A stretch of 5,500 nt of DNA from Nitrososphaeraceae archaeon (GTDB lineage Archaea > Thermoproteota > Nitrososphaeria > Nitrososphaerales > Nitrososphaeraceae), in NCBI GenBank assembly GCA_025937665.1, contig JAICQW010000124.1, positions 1-5,500 on the forward strand, read 5' to 3'. Positions 1-5,500 of this stretch are shown one piece after another. The notes below the pieces were generated by a model. The model saw nothing but the letters and a program-made list of their open reading frames with translations. It was not told where the DNA came from and ran no database searches. The translations under genes were made by a program, and so were the position numbers. The first letter of the stretch is position 1. Each line of letters opens with the position of its first letter.

Positions 1-556
1 TGAAGTTCCTGAAGTTCCTGCAGTTCCTGAAGCTAATGTAACTACAACTGTTCCTGAAGTTCCTGCAGTTCCTGAAGCTAATGTAACTACAACTGTTCCT
101 GAAGTTCCTGAAGTTCCTGCAGTTCCTGAAGTTCCTGCAGTTCCTGAAGCTAATATAACTAAAACTGTTCCTGAAGTTCCTGAAGCTAATATAACTAAAA
201 CTGTTCCTGAAGTTCCTAAAGCTAACGTAACTACAACCGTTCCTCTGGAAAATAATATGGGTCTAGTTAATCTCGAGCTTAGTGTAAAACAAGATCCAAT
301 TTTCTCCGGACAGGAACAAACAGTAACGTTAATTGCTTCTGACCCAATTACGGGTGGACCACTCGATCGCATTTTTGTTCATCTAACAATAAAGGATCCT
401 GCCGGGAATATAGTAAAAGATTATACTGACAATGATGGACAACTCTCTCCTACTTTTTTGATTAACGAGGGCGAGGTTGGAACTTTTACAGTTTTGGGAA
501 CTGCATTACAGGGGGGTGTGGAAAGTATTAAGTCTTTGACTTTCCAAGTTCAATGA
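1..556 (+). CDS. Putative surface protein, C-terminal part: repeat stalk plus Ig-like domain (5' end outside window)
   Basis: The frame is open from the left edge (first full codon at position 2) to a TGA at 554-556, giving 184 visible residues. The true start is upstream; the ATG at 257 is only an internal Met just after the repeats. Residues 1-81 are a low-complexity stalk of EVP, AVP and EANxTxTVP blocks. Residues about 86-183 look like one beta-sandwich domain of the Ig/macroglobulin MG2 type: alternating hydrophobic strands, a DPITGGPL turn, a KDPAGNIV hairpin and a DNDGQLSP loop. The protein ends directly after the last strand (SLTFQVQ), with no C-terminal membrane helix or sorting motif. 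An extracellular, possibly glycosylated role is inferred from the stalk, its N-x-T sequons and the Ig-like fold; any signal peptide would lie outside the window. The specific function is not recognised. The gene converges on the IMP dehydrogenase gene. Confidence 0.8.
   Translation, partial: EVPEVPAVPEANVTTTVPEVPAVPEANVTTTVPEVPEVPAVPEVPAVPEANITKTVPEVPEANITKTVPEVPKANVTTTVPLENNMGLVNLELSVKQDPIFSGQEQTVTLIASDPITGGPLDRIFVHLTIKDPAGNIVKDYTDNDGQLSPTFLINEGEVGTFTVLGTALQGGVESIKSLTFQVQ
2..244 (+). repeat. In-frame modular tandem repeat (9-bp and 27-bp blocks) encoding a Val-Pro-rich stalk
   Basis: The 243 bp divide without remainder into 12 short blocks (S, 9 bp, gaagttcct or gcagttcct, giving EVP or AVP) and 5 long blocks (L, 27 bp, giving E/K-A-N-V/I-T-T/K-T-V-P). 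The order is S3 L S2 L S5 L S L S L. Exact tandem copies include a 45-bp unit at 11-55 and 56-100 and a 36-bp unit at 146-181 and 182-217. The last L block (218-244) is the most diverged (aaa, aac, acc), as often seen at the edge of an array. All units are multiples of 9 bp, so copy-number change would alter stalk length without breaking the frame. The array continues to the left edge, so its full length is unknown. Confidence 0.95.
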
Positions 557-727
557 ATTTCGTATGTCCGTAGTCTAGAGTATTACAACGAACAACATCG
601 TTACCTTCGCAGGGTAAGAAACAAAATTATCCTTAGGACTAGAACTATCATTCTCGATATCTTGAATATTGCATGTCAATTCTCATTCCTGTTGTAAAGT
701 AGCAACTAAATATAGTAGTATGTATGA
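557..727. other. Intergenic region between convergent genes
   Basis: These 171 bp separate the stop of the left surface-protein gene (TGA, 554-556) from the stop of the IMP dehydrogenase gene (TAG, read on the minus strand from 730-728). No coding frame with recognisable content and no RNA gene is seen. It holds a small hairpin at 601-617. On the minus strand there is a moderately T-rich stretch (the complement of 616-628), about 100 nt past the IMP dehydrogenase stop, which could help end that transcript. Confidence 0.6.
601..617. other. Short inverted repeat (hairpin) between convergent genes
   Basis: TTACCTT and AGGGTAA form a 7-bp stem with one G-T pair around the 3-nt loop CGC. It is not followed by a T-run on the plus strand. 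On the minus strand a T-rich stretch comes before it rather than after. It is therefore not a classical intrinsic terminator on either strand, although its place between two converging 3' ends fits some role in transcript ends. It could also be chance. Confidence 0.3.
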
Positions 728-2167
728 CTACATGACATCTACATCGTGTGGTTGACTCTCGGTATATCCCGCATGAGTAATCTTTACAAACTCGGCATTC
801 TGCTGCATTTCTGCAATATTTTTTGCACCACAATAACTTAAACCTGATCTAATTCCACCAACAAACTGTTTGATCAGATCAGTAACACTTCCCTTATACG
901 GTACCATTGCTTCCACTCCTTCAGGTACGTAGTCATTAGGATCTTCTACGTCTATCACCTGTGATCCTTCCTCTCTATATTTTCTGCCAAGAGAAGCATA
1001 AAAGGAAGCCATGCCGCGATACATCTTGAATTTTTTCCCGTGTCTGACTATTGTCTTACCGGGGCTCTCATCAGTTCCCCCAAAAAGACTTCCAATCATA
1101 ACTGTGGATGCGCCGGCAGCCAACGCTTTAATGGCATCGCCAGAAGTCCTTATTCCACCATCTGAAATCAAGGGTACGTCATAATCTTTTGCAACCTTTA
1201 CACCGTCCACGACTGCAGTGAGTTGTGGAACCCCAGAGCCTGTTATAACCCTGGTTATGCAAATTGATCCGGAACCCACACCGATTTTTACCGCATCTAC
1301 TCCAGCTTTTATCAAGTCCTTTACTCCCTCCCCCGTAGCGACATTACCTGCAATTAGCTCACAATCCGGAAAAGCCTTCTTTATCATATGAACTGCATTA
1401 ATTGCATTGTCACTATGACCATGTGCAATATCAACTACAATGATGTCAGTTCCTGCGTTAAGCAACTCTTCTGTTCGGTCTAAATAGTCTCCTTTTACTC
1501 CGACAGCGCCTCCCACCAATAATCTGCCTTTCTTATCCTTGGACGCAAGAGGATACCGCTCCATTTTCATTATATCTTTACTCGTAATAAGTCCCACAAC
1601 ATTATTTGCTTTATCGATTACAGGTAATTTTTCGATTCTATTTTTGTGCAGAATTTCTTTTGCCTCTTCGATAGAAATTCCTTGTTTTGCCGTCACAAGG
1701 TCTGAAGTCATAAGATCCTTTACTTTGGTAACTGTATCATATTGAAACATGATATCTCTGTTGGTAATTATTCCCACCAACTTTTTTGTAACATCATCCA
1801 TCACCAACAAACCTGATACGCCAAGTTCTTGCATCAAATTGGATGCTTCAGTTGCAGTTTTAGAGGGTGAAATAGTGTAAGGCTGTTCTATTATCACTGA
1901 CTCTGATCTTTTTACCCTCAAAATTTCGTCGACCTGATCTGAAATTGTCATAAATCTGTGGATAATTCCTATTCCTCCTTCTTGTGCAATTGCAATTGCC
2001 ATGTTAGATTCAGTGACTGTGTCCATGTTTGCGCTAATGAGTGGAATATTCAAGGAAATGTTTCTCGACAGTTTTGTTTTCAAATCTGTTTGAGATCTAG
2101 AAATTATAGGGGATCGTTTTGGAATAAGGAGAACATCATCAAAAGTTAAACCTTCTTTTACTTCCAA
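728..2167 (-). CDS. guaB: IMP dehydrogenase with tandem CBS domains
   Basis: This 479-residue protein would oxidise IMP to XMP with NAD+, the committed step to GTP, in the cytoplasm (family knowledge). The N-terminus EGLTFDDVLLIP is diagnostic. A Bateman module of two CBS domains lies at about 91-139 and 148-201, interrupting the (beta/alpha)8 barrel. Visible active-site elements are the NAD-site Asp246 (VVDIAHGHS), GN at 274-275, the catalytic loop GSGSICITR with Cys303 and Thr305, the phosphate-binding SDGGIR (335-340) and MIGSLFGG (357-364), and YRGM (383-386) with PEG (415-417) around the flap. The protein ends in SQPHDVDVM, like the SHPHDV tail common in the family. The length is normal. 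The start is TTG: an open frame extends back to a TGA at 2263-2261 without any ATG, GTG or other TTG, and the family start matches. The flap is odd: the usual Arg-Tyr dyad appears as Lys396-Tyr397. A GMP reductase identity is less likely given the CBS pair and the VPEG loop. Confidence 0.95.
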   Translation of the reverse strand: MEVKEGLTFDDVLLIPKRSPIISRSQTDLKTKLSRNISLNIPLISANMDTVTESNMAIAIAQEGGIGIIHRFMTISDQVDEILRVKRSESVIIEQPYTISPSKTATEASNLMQELGVSGLLVMDDVTKKLVGIITNRDIMFQYDTVTKVKDLMTSDLVTAKQGISIEEAKEILHKNRIEKLPVIDKANNVVGLITSKDIMKMERYPLASKDKKGRLLVGGAVGVKGDYLDRTEELLNAGTDIIVVDIAHGHSDNAINAVHMIKKAFPDCELIAGNVATGEGVKDLIKAGVDAVKIGVGSGSICITRVITGSGVPQLTAVVDGVKVAKDYDVPLISDGGIRTSGDAIKALAAGASTVMIGSLFGGTDESPGKTIVRHGKKFKMYRGMASFYASLGRKYREEGSQVIDVEDPNDYVPEGVEAMVPYKGSVTDLIKQFVGGIRSGLSYCGAKNIAEMQQNAEFVKITHAGYTESQPHDVDVM

Positions 2168-2176
2168 TATTTCCTT
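2165..2176 (-). promoter_or_regulatory. Weak Shine-Dalgarno and TTG start of the IMP dehydrogenase gene
   Basis: On the minus strand AAGGA (2176-2172) sits 4 nt before the TTG at 2167-2165. It is a weak match to an archaeal ribosome-binding site with short spacing, but it supports this TTG as the start, since no other usual start codon exists between it and the upstream in-frame stop. Confidence 0.45.
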
Positions 2177-2197
2177 GATTTCTATATTGGCGTTGGG

Positions 2198-2206
2198 ATT
2201 ATAAGC
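2198..2206 (-). promoter_or_regulatory. Candidate TATA box for the IMP dehydrogenase gene
   Basis: On the minus strand GCTTATAAT is preceded by the purine-rich GAAAAC, which could serve as a BRE. Its centre is about 35 nt before the TTG start, so with the usual archaeal spacing of about 26 nt transcription would begin near 2176 and leave a leader of roughly 8-10 nt. It lies in the 115-bp gap (2168-2282) after the dihydropteroate synthase homologue and suggests the IMP dehydrogenase gene has its own promoter. Confidence 0.4.
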
Positions 2207-2282
2207 GTTTTCTTCTGAACGGTTTCTTTCGTTGTTTGAGTATTCAAGACCTGTAGGATCTCAAAGAAATGTAGGCAGACAT

Positions 2283-3146
2283 TCACTTTGACACACGTGA
2301 CATTAATTCTAGCGCAATCCGTGTTTCTTTGACATCATGTGTTCTAATGATGTCAGTGCCGTTTATGGCACAAAAAACTTGAGCAATGATTGACGGTACA
2401 AGTCGATCTGACTCTGCCAAATTGAATAGATGACCGATGAATGATTTTCTTGAAACTGAGATGCAAATTGGTTTTGATAGGGTTGATAGGCGTTCAAGAT
2501 TCGAGATGATCCGGATATCCCGGTCGTACCAATTTTGATTGGAGACTTTTGTAAAAAATGGGTTATTACCACTTGCTCTGAAGAAACCAATCAGAGGATC
2601 CACAATTAGTTTATCTTCCTCTATACCGCTTTGATTAGCCATATCCAAACTTACTTTTAAAATGTCGATTGTTTCTTCAATATCCCCTGATTGATAAGTA
2701 ATCGATCTATCTCCATATGCTCCAATAATGACGGGCAGACCGGAAGTAGAGACTACGGATCTCATCATTTTATCATATTTTAGTCCTGTCACGTCATTGA
2801 TTATGTCAACACCCATGTCAATGGAAGCTTTGGCGATTTCTGCTCGTGGCGTATCAACCGACAGTGGAATATTAGATACATCTTTTATCGCAATGATGGA
2901 ATTTCGCATTCTTTCAAGTTCCATACTTGTCGAAACATACGTATCACCATATGGTGCAGTAGACATTCCGCCGATATCGATAATATCAGCACCATCTTGT
3001 TCCATTTTGATGGCCATTTCGGAGATAATTTTCCTGCCGATTGTAATTGATTCTTTGTAAAAGGACTCCGGACTAGCATTGATAATTCCCATTATTACCG
3101 GTTTCCCGTTTCCAATTTCAAGATTTCTTATCTTTACATTCTTCAA
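2283..3146 (-). CDS. Dihydropteroate synthase family protein (folate- or methanopterin-type pterin biosynthesis)
   Basis: This 287-residue TIM-barrel protein is of the pterin-binding family. Members join a hydroxymethyl-dihydropterin pyrophosphate to an arylamine: p-aminobenzoate in folate makers, a ribofuranosyl-aminobenzene phosphate in methanopterin makers. Family motifs appear in order: MGIINASPESF (19-29, with pyrophosphate-binding Asn23), ADIIDIGGMSTAP (53-65), SVDTP (96-100), INDVTG (116-121), VDPLIGF (182-188), SRKSFIG (232-238, Lys234) and RTHDV (268-272, Arg268 and His270). The core catalytic and binding residues are kept. The substrate loops differ from bacterial FolP: D-S-F-S-D-G-G reads E-S-F-Y-K-E-S, and E-S-T-R-P-G reads M-S-T-A-P-Y-G, so the aryl substrate cannot be read from the sequence. 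The start is TTG, directly after an in-frame TGA; the 18 residues before MGIIN match the usual N-terminal strands, whereas the next ATG (Met19) would remove them. A corrinoid/pterin methyltransferase is an unlikely alternative because the RxHDV motif is present. Confidence 0.85.
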   Translation of the reverse strand: MKNVKIRNLEIGNGKPVIMGIINASPESFYKESITIGRKIISEMAIKMEQDGADIIDIGGMSTAPYGDTYVSTSMELERMRNSIIAIKDVSNIPLSVDTPRAEIAKASIDMGVDIINDVTGLKYDKMMRSVVSTSGLPVIIGAYGDRSITYQSGDIEETIDILKVSLDMANQSGIEEDKLIVDPLIGFFRASGNNPFFTKVSNQNWYDRDIRIISNLERLSTLSKPICISVSRKSFIGHLFNLAESDRLVPSIIAQVFCAINGTDIIRTHDVKETRIALELMSRVSK

Positions 3147-3161
3147 TCAAATTATCCCCGC

Positions 3162-3184
3162 TTATAAGCAATTTTTGATAAAAT
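3162..3184 (-). promoter_or_regulatory. Candidate TATA elements for the dihydropteroate synthase homologue
   Basis: Two minus-strand candidates overlap here. ATTTTATCA (3184-3176) is centred about 34 nt before the TTG, predicting a leader of about 8 nt. GCTTATAA (3169-3162) is the better TATA-like match and recurs before the IMP dehydrogenase gene, but it is only about 20 nt from the TTG, so the usual spacing would place the transcript start slightly inside the reading frame. A weak GGGG (3159-3156) 9 nt before the TTG is the only Shine-Dalgarno-like sequence. Which element is used cannot be decided from sequence. Confidence 0.35.
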
Positions 3185-3249
3185 CCTTGTTAAACTTTAT
3201 TAGATAAACTATAAATTAATTTACACAAGCAAATTTTTCGATCAATAGT

Positions 3250-3289
3250 TTTAATATAGGTTAAATTGCCAATTATTATTAATTATAAT
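3250..3289 (+). promoter_or_regulatory. Candidate promoter of the debranching-enzyme gene in the AT-rich divergent region
   Basis: The 178-bp divergent gap (3147-3324) is very AT-rich. Two plus-strand TATA-like boxes stand out. TTATAAT (3283-3289) would place the transcript start near 3312, with a leader of about 13 nt. TTTAATATA (3250-3258) would place it near 3281, with a leader of about 44 nt that comfortably includes the Shine-Dalgarno sequence. The AT-rich background makes chance TATA matches likely, so confidence is limited. No further gene or RNA is seen in this gap. Confidence 0.35.
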
Positions 3290-3313
3290 GATTATTTTCT
3301 ATTTAGACGCTTT

Positions 3314-3317
3314 GGAG
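3314..3317 (+). promoter_or_regulatory. Shine-Dalgarno GGAG of the debranching-enzyme gene
   Basis: GGAG lies 7 nt before the ATG at 3325, and an in-frame TAG at 3304-3306 excludes any further upstream start. Together they fix the start of the debranching-enzyme gene. Confidence 0.65.
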
Positions 3318-3324
3318 AAACATA

Positions 3325-5500
3325 ATGACAAGAACGCTTGACAAGACTCACACCGTCCTTTCCTATATTGAAGGAAGCCTCAAAAACGCAATTGTTATGA
3401 ATGAAAATGTCAAGGAAAAAGGTTTTATATTTTCTCTCATTAATCCCCCTGTTCCATTAGGTGGTAATATTGTATCTCTTGATATTTATGTCGATGAATT
3501 ACCAATATCTAAAAAATCCATTCAAATAGCCACGTCTGACACAATAGTAAATGCATCGGCATTATCTGAGTTAAGACCAATTCAATTCAAACCCTTTCAA
3601 AGTGCCAGATTTCTAGTGATAGGGATGGAACTTGAAAGTCAAAAGAAACACAAGATTACGATCATGAGTAAGCTTGAGGGATTTGAACAAATAATTATTC
3701 CATTCACCTTTGTCGATATTACAAGTAATAAGAAAGAAAAAGTAATCATCTCCTCAAATTTACCAGAGGAGTCTGATACCCAAGCTTATGGCGAGACAAT
3801 GTTTATGAATTTTGCATCGCCATTGGTACTATCAGGAAGAAAAGCCTACATAGTTTGTTCTTCTAATGGAGCACTTTCGGCAAATTGGACATGGATGGGT
3901 GCAAGATACGATAATGGAGGATTGTACGTTCCTCCTGCTAGAGCATTTGGACGAATAATTGTGGAGCTTTCAGTAGATGATGGTGTTAGAAAAAGACTTC
4001 CAAATTTCGTAATTTCTTCTAGACATGAAAATGGAACTTTATGCACCCATCACGAAGTTGCGGAAATTCACGTTAAGAGAACTTTGTTCGTTCCAATTGA
4101 AAATAAGGGTTTTATTCAAATACTCCACTTTGATACTGAGAAAATTAATGAATTATTTAGCACCACTACAAGAAAACAATCCACTAGAAAAATTAGAGTG
4201 CATTTCCTTATTGACGGTAACATCACTAGTTATGGATTGGCGGCTATTTCGCAAAGCAATTTTTCAAGATATTATAAATCAGAGAACTGTCTACAGATTA
4301 GAACCATAGCAAAAAAAGGAGTGGCACATTATTTTGGAAGTATTGGAATTTCACCAAAAAGTTTGAAACCATCAAAGATACTAACCGATTCTTTTGATAA
4401 TGATTTGGAATTGTCTTATGATATAGAACTTGAAGAGGGGGTAACAAAAGAAATTGCGTTGATAGGTGCTGGTGATTTCACAAGTGCCCAAGAATGTCTT
4501 AATGAATACAAAACCATCAGAGATAATTATCAAAAACTCTATGACGAAACAAAGAATTATCATAATAATATTTCCACATCGACTTTTACTATCCATCATG
4601 CTACTTCAAGTTCAATTTCAAATTCGACAATCTCTAAATTAGCAAAGGCGCTCAAAAAGGCAAAGACTGCTCTTGAATATCTAAAGGCAAATTATGACAA
4701 TCTTGGTGAAGGAATCAGTGCAGGACTCCCAAGGTTTCCCAACTATTGGGCTCGTGATACGGGTTGGTCGCTTAGAGGATATCTATCCATGGGCCAATAC
4801 GATTTCTCCTTAAGAGTCATAGAAAATTTTCTCAAACGCCAAGCAAAGCACAGCCACAATGGCGCGGTAAAGGGAGAGTTGCCCATGGTAATAAGCGGGA
4901 GGACATTCCTTCATAATACGACATATGGATCTGCAGATTCAACTTTCTTGTTTCCTTGGGCCATACGTGAGTATGTTCACGGTACCGGAGATACCCAATA
5001 TCTCTCAAAAAGATGGGAATCCATAGTTAATCTTGTTAATTCAGGCTTCCTTAAAGACATCGACGGTGATGAGTTTATTGAGCATGGTTTTTCAGGAACG
5101 GCCGAGAAATTACCTATTCAAGATTCAACTTGGATGGACCATATAGATAGAAGAAAGAGTGCAAACGATGTACAAGCTTTGTTCTATGAGAGCCTTATAA
5201 TAGGAAGCGAGTTAGCAAAAATAATTGATGATACAGAACATGAAAAATCTTGGCTTTCGTCGGCCCAAAAATTAAGAGATAAAATTGACAAGGAATACTG
5301 GGAACCAAAGCTGAGATTCTACTATGATACTATTCGTAAGGATTTGACGAAGGACGAAAGCATTCGTCCAAATGCATTGGTCATGTTGCTTACCGAAGTA
5401 GTAAAAGATCAAGACAAGGCAAGGCTAGTGCTTGATAGATTGGAAAAGGACGATATGACCACTCCGTGGGGCATGCGTTCATTAAGTAGTTTGGATTCCA
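3325..5500 (+). CDS. Amylo-alpha-1,6-glucosidase / glycogen-debranching family protein (3' end outside window)
   Basis: The frame is open without a stop from the ATG at 3325 to the window edge: 725 codons, C-terminus missing. The family removes alpha-1,6-linked glucosyl branch residues from glycogen-like polymers (GH133-like, alpha/alpha-barrel). Barrel motifs are SAGLPRFPNYWARDTGW (about 465-481, Asp478), YGSADSTFLF (534-543), DSTWMDH (600-606) followed by NDVQALFYESL, RPNAL (681-685) and TPWGMRSLS (713-721). About residues 185-290 resemble the beta-sandwich N-domain of debranching enzymes (GLYVPPARAFGR, ELSVDDG, VKRTLFVP, ILHF, INELF). Residues about 25-150 form a further predicted beta-rich domain not usual for the family. 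A charged helical segment and a Ser/Thr-rich stretch (416-437, 13 of 22 residues) precede the barrel. No signal peptide is seen, so a cytoplasmic site is inferred. The general-base region usually lies near the missing C-terminus, so activity and exact substrate cannot be confirmed. Confidence 0.85.
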   Translation, partial: MTRTLDKTHTVLSYIEGSLKNAIVMNENVKEKGFIFSLINPPVPLGGNIVSLDIYVDELPISKKSIQIATSDTIVNASALSELRPIQFKPFQSARFLVIGMELESQKKHKITIMSKLEGFEQIIIPFTFVDITSNKKEKVIISSNLPEESDTQAYGETMFMNFASPLVLSGRKAYIVCSSNGALSANWTWMGARYDNGGLYVPPARAFGRIIVELSVDDGVRKRLPNFVISSRHENGTLCTHHEVAEIHVKRTLFVPIENKGFIQILHFDTEKINELFSTTTRKQSTRKIRVHFLIDGNITSYGLAAISQSNFSRYYKSENCLQIRTIAKKGVAHYFGSIGISPKSLKPSKILTDSFDNDLELSYDIELEEGVTKEIALIGAGDFTSAQECLNEYKTIRDNYQKLYDETKNYHNNISTSTFTIHHATSSSISNSTISKLAKALKKAKTALEYLKANYDNLGEGISAGLPRFPNYWARDTGWSLRGYLSMGQYDFSLRVIENFLKRQAKHSHNGAVKGELPMVISGRTFLHNTTYGSADSTFLFPWAIREYVHGTGDTQYLSKRWESIVNLVNSGFLKDIDGDEFIEHGFSGTAEKLPIQDSTWMDHIDRRKSANDVQALFYESLIIGSELAKIIDDTEHEKSWLSSAQKLRDKIDKEYWEPKLRFYYDTIRKDLTKDESIRPNALVMLLTEVVKDQDKARLVLDRLEKDDMTTPWGMRSLSSLDS

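Noticed and set aside
2..244. CRISPR-like array
   Set aside because: The repeats are contiguous coding blocks in multiples of 9 bp with no unique spacers.
257..556. A 99-residue gene starting at the ATG at 257
   Set aside because: The same frame is open through the repeats to the left edge without a stop, so this Met is internal to a longer protein.
557..727. Possible C/D-box or other small RNA in the convergent gap
   Set aside because: No proper C-box and D-box pair and no tRNA-like fold were found on either strand.
648..833. Minus-strand 61-residue frame, Cys- and Arg-rich
   Set aside because: It overlaps the 3' end of the IMP dehydrogenase gene in another frame, and its composition looks like an out-of-frame shadow.
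2235..2265. Inverted repeat TTTGAG...CTCAAA in the gap after the dihydropteroate synthase homologue, with an alternative TTGA/TCAA pairing
   Set aside because: The stem is only 6 bp around a 19-nt loop with no T-run after it; such pairs are expected by chance in this much sequence, so I do not call it a terminator or attenuator.
2244..2282. Minus-strand 12-codon frame beginning with ATG just after the dihydropteroate synthase stop
   Set aside because: It is too short, has no ribosome-binding site, and lies upstream of the predicted IMP dehydrogenase transcript start, so it is not supported as a leader peptide.
2728..3060. Plus-strand 110-residue frame opposite the dihydropteroate synthase homologue
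   Set aside because: The minus-strand frame carries all the family motifs; this is its antisense shadow.
3196..3208. Small palindrome TTTAT-TAG-ATAAA in the divergent intergenic region
   Set aside because: It is a 5-bp all-A/T stem in highly AT-rich DNA, with no second copy to suggest an operator.
4025..4309. Plus-strand 94-residue frame inside the debranching-enzyme gene
   Set aside because: It lies in a different frame of a continuous gene with clear family motifs downstream and shows no recognisable content.

Overview
The window looks archaeal and most resembles an AT-rich member of the Nitrososphaerota (Thaumarchaeota). This is inferred from gene content and style: TATA-like boxes close to the genes, short leaders, TTG starts, an archaeal-type dihydropteroate synthase homologue, a CBS-containing IMP dehydrogenase with a variant flap, and a Val-Pro-repeat, Ig-like surface-type protein. 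No rRNA or tRNA is present to fix the taxonomy.

Layout, left to right. (1) Positions 1-556, plus strand: the 3' end of a gene whose start lies outside the window. It encodes a modular Pro/Glu/Val/Thr stalk built from 9-bp and 27-bp blocks, with an N-x-T sequon in every long block, followed by one Ig-like beta-sandwich domain that ends the protein. (2) Positions 557-727: a short gap between convergent genes holding a small hairpin. (3) Positions 728-2167, minus strand: IMP dehydrogenase (guaB), with a TTG start. (4) Positions 2283-3146, minus strand: a dihydropteroate-synthase-family protein, also with a TTG start. (5) Positions 3147-3324: an AT-rich divergent intergenic region with candidate promoters for both directions. 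(6) Positions 3325-5500, plus strand: the first 725 codons of an amylo-alpha-1,6-glucosidase (glycogen-debranching-type) protein that runs off the right edge.

IMP dehydrogenase commits purines to GTP, and GTP is the precursor of the pterin half of folate and methanopterin. The two minus-strand genes are therefore metabolically related, but a 115-bp gap with its own TATA-like box suggests they are at least partly transcribed separately. The debranching enzyme belongs to storage-polysaccharide metabolism, and the left-hand protein is probably at the cell surface. Neither has an evident functional link to the central pair.

No mobile element, CRISPR array, tRNA, rRNA or defence system is visible. 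Most of the window is ordinary housekeeping. The points worth a second look are the glycosylation-sequon stalk, the Lys-Tyr instead of Arg-Tyr in the IMP dehydrogenase flap, the altered substrate loops of the dihydropteroate synthase homologue, and an extra N-terminal beta domain on the debranching enzyme.
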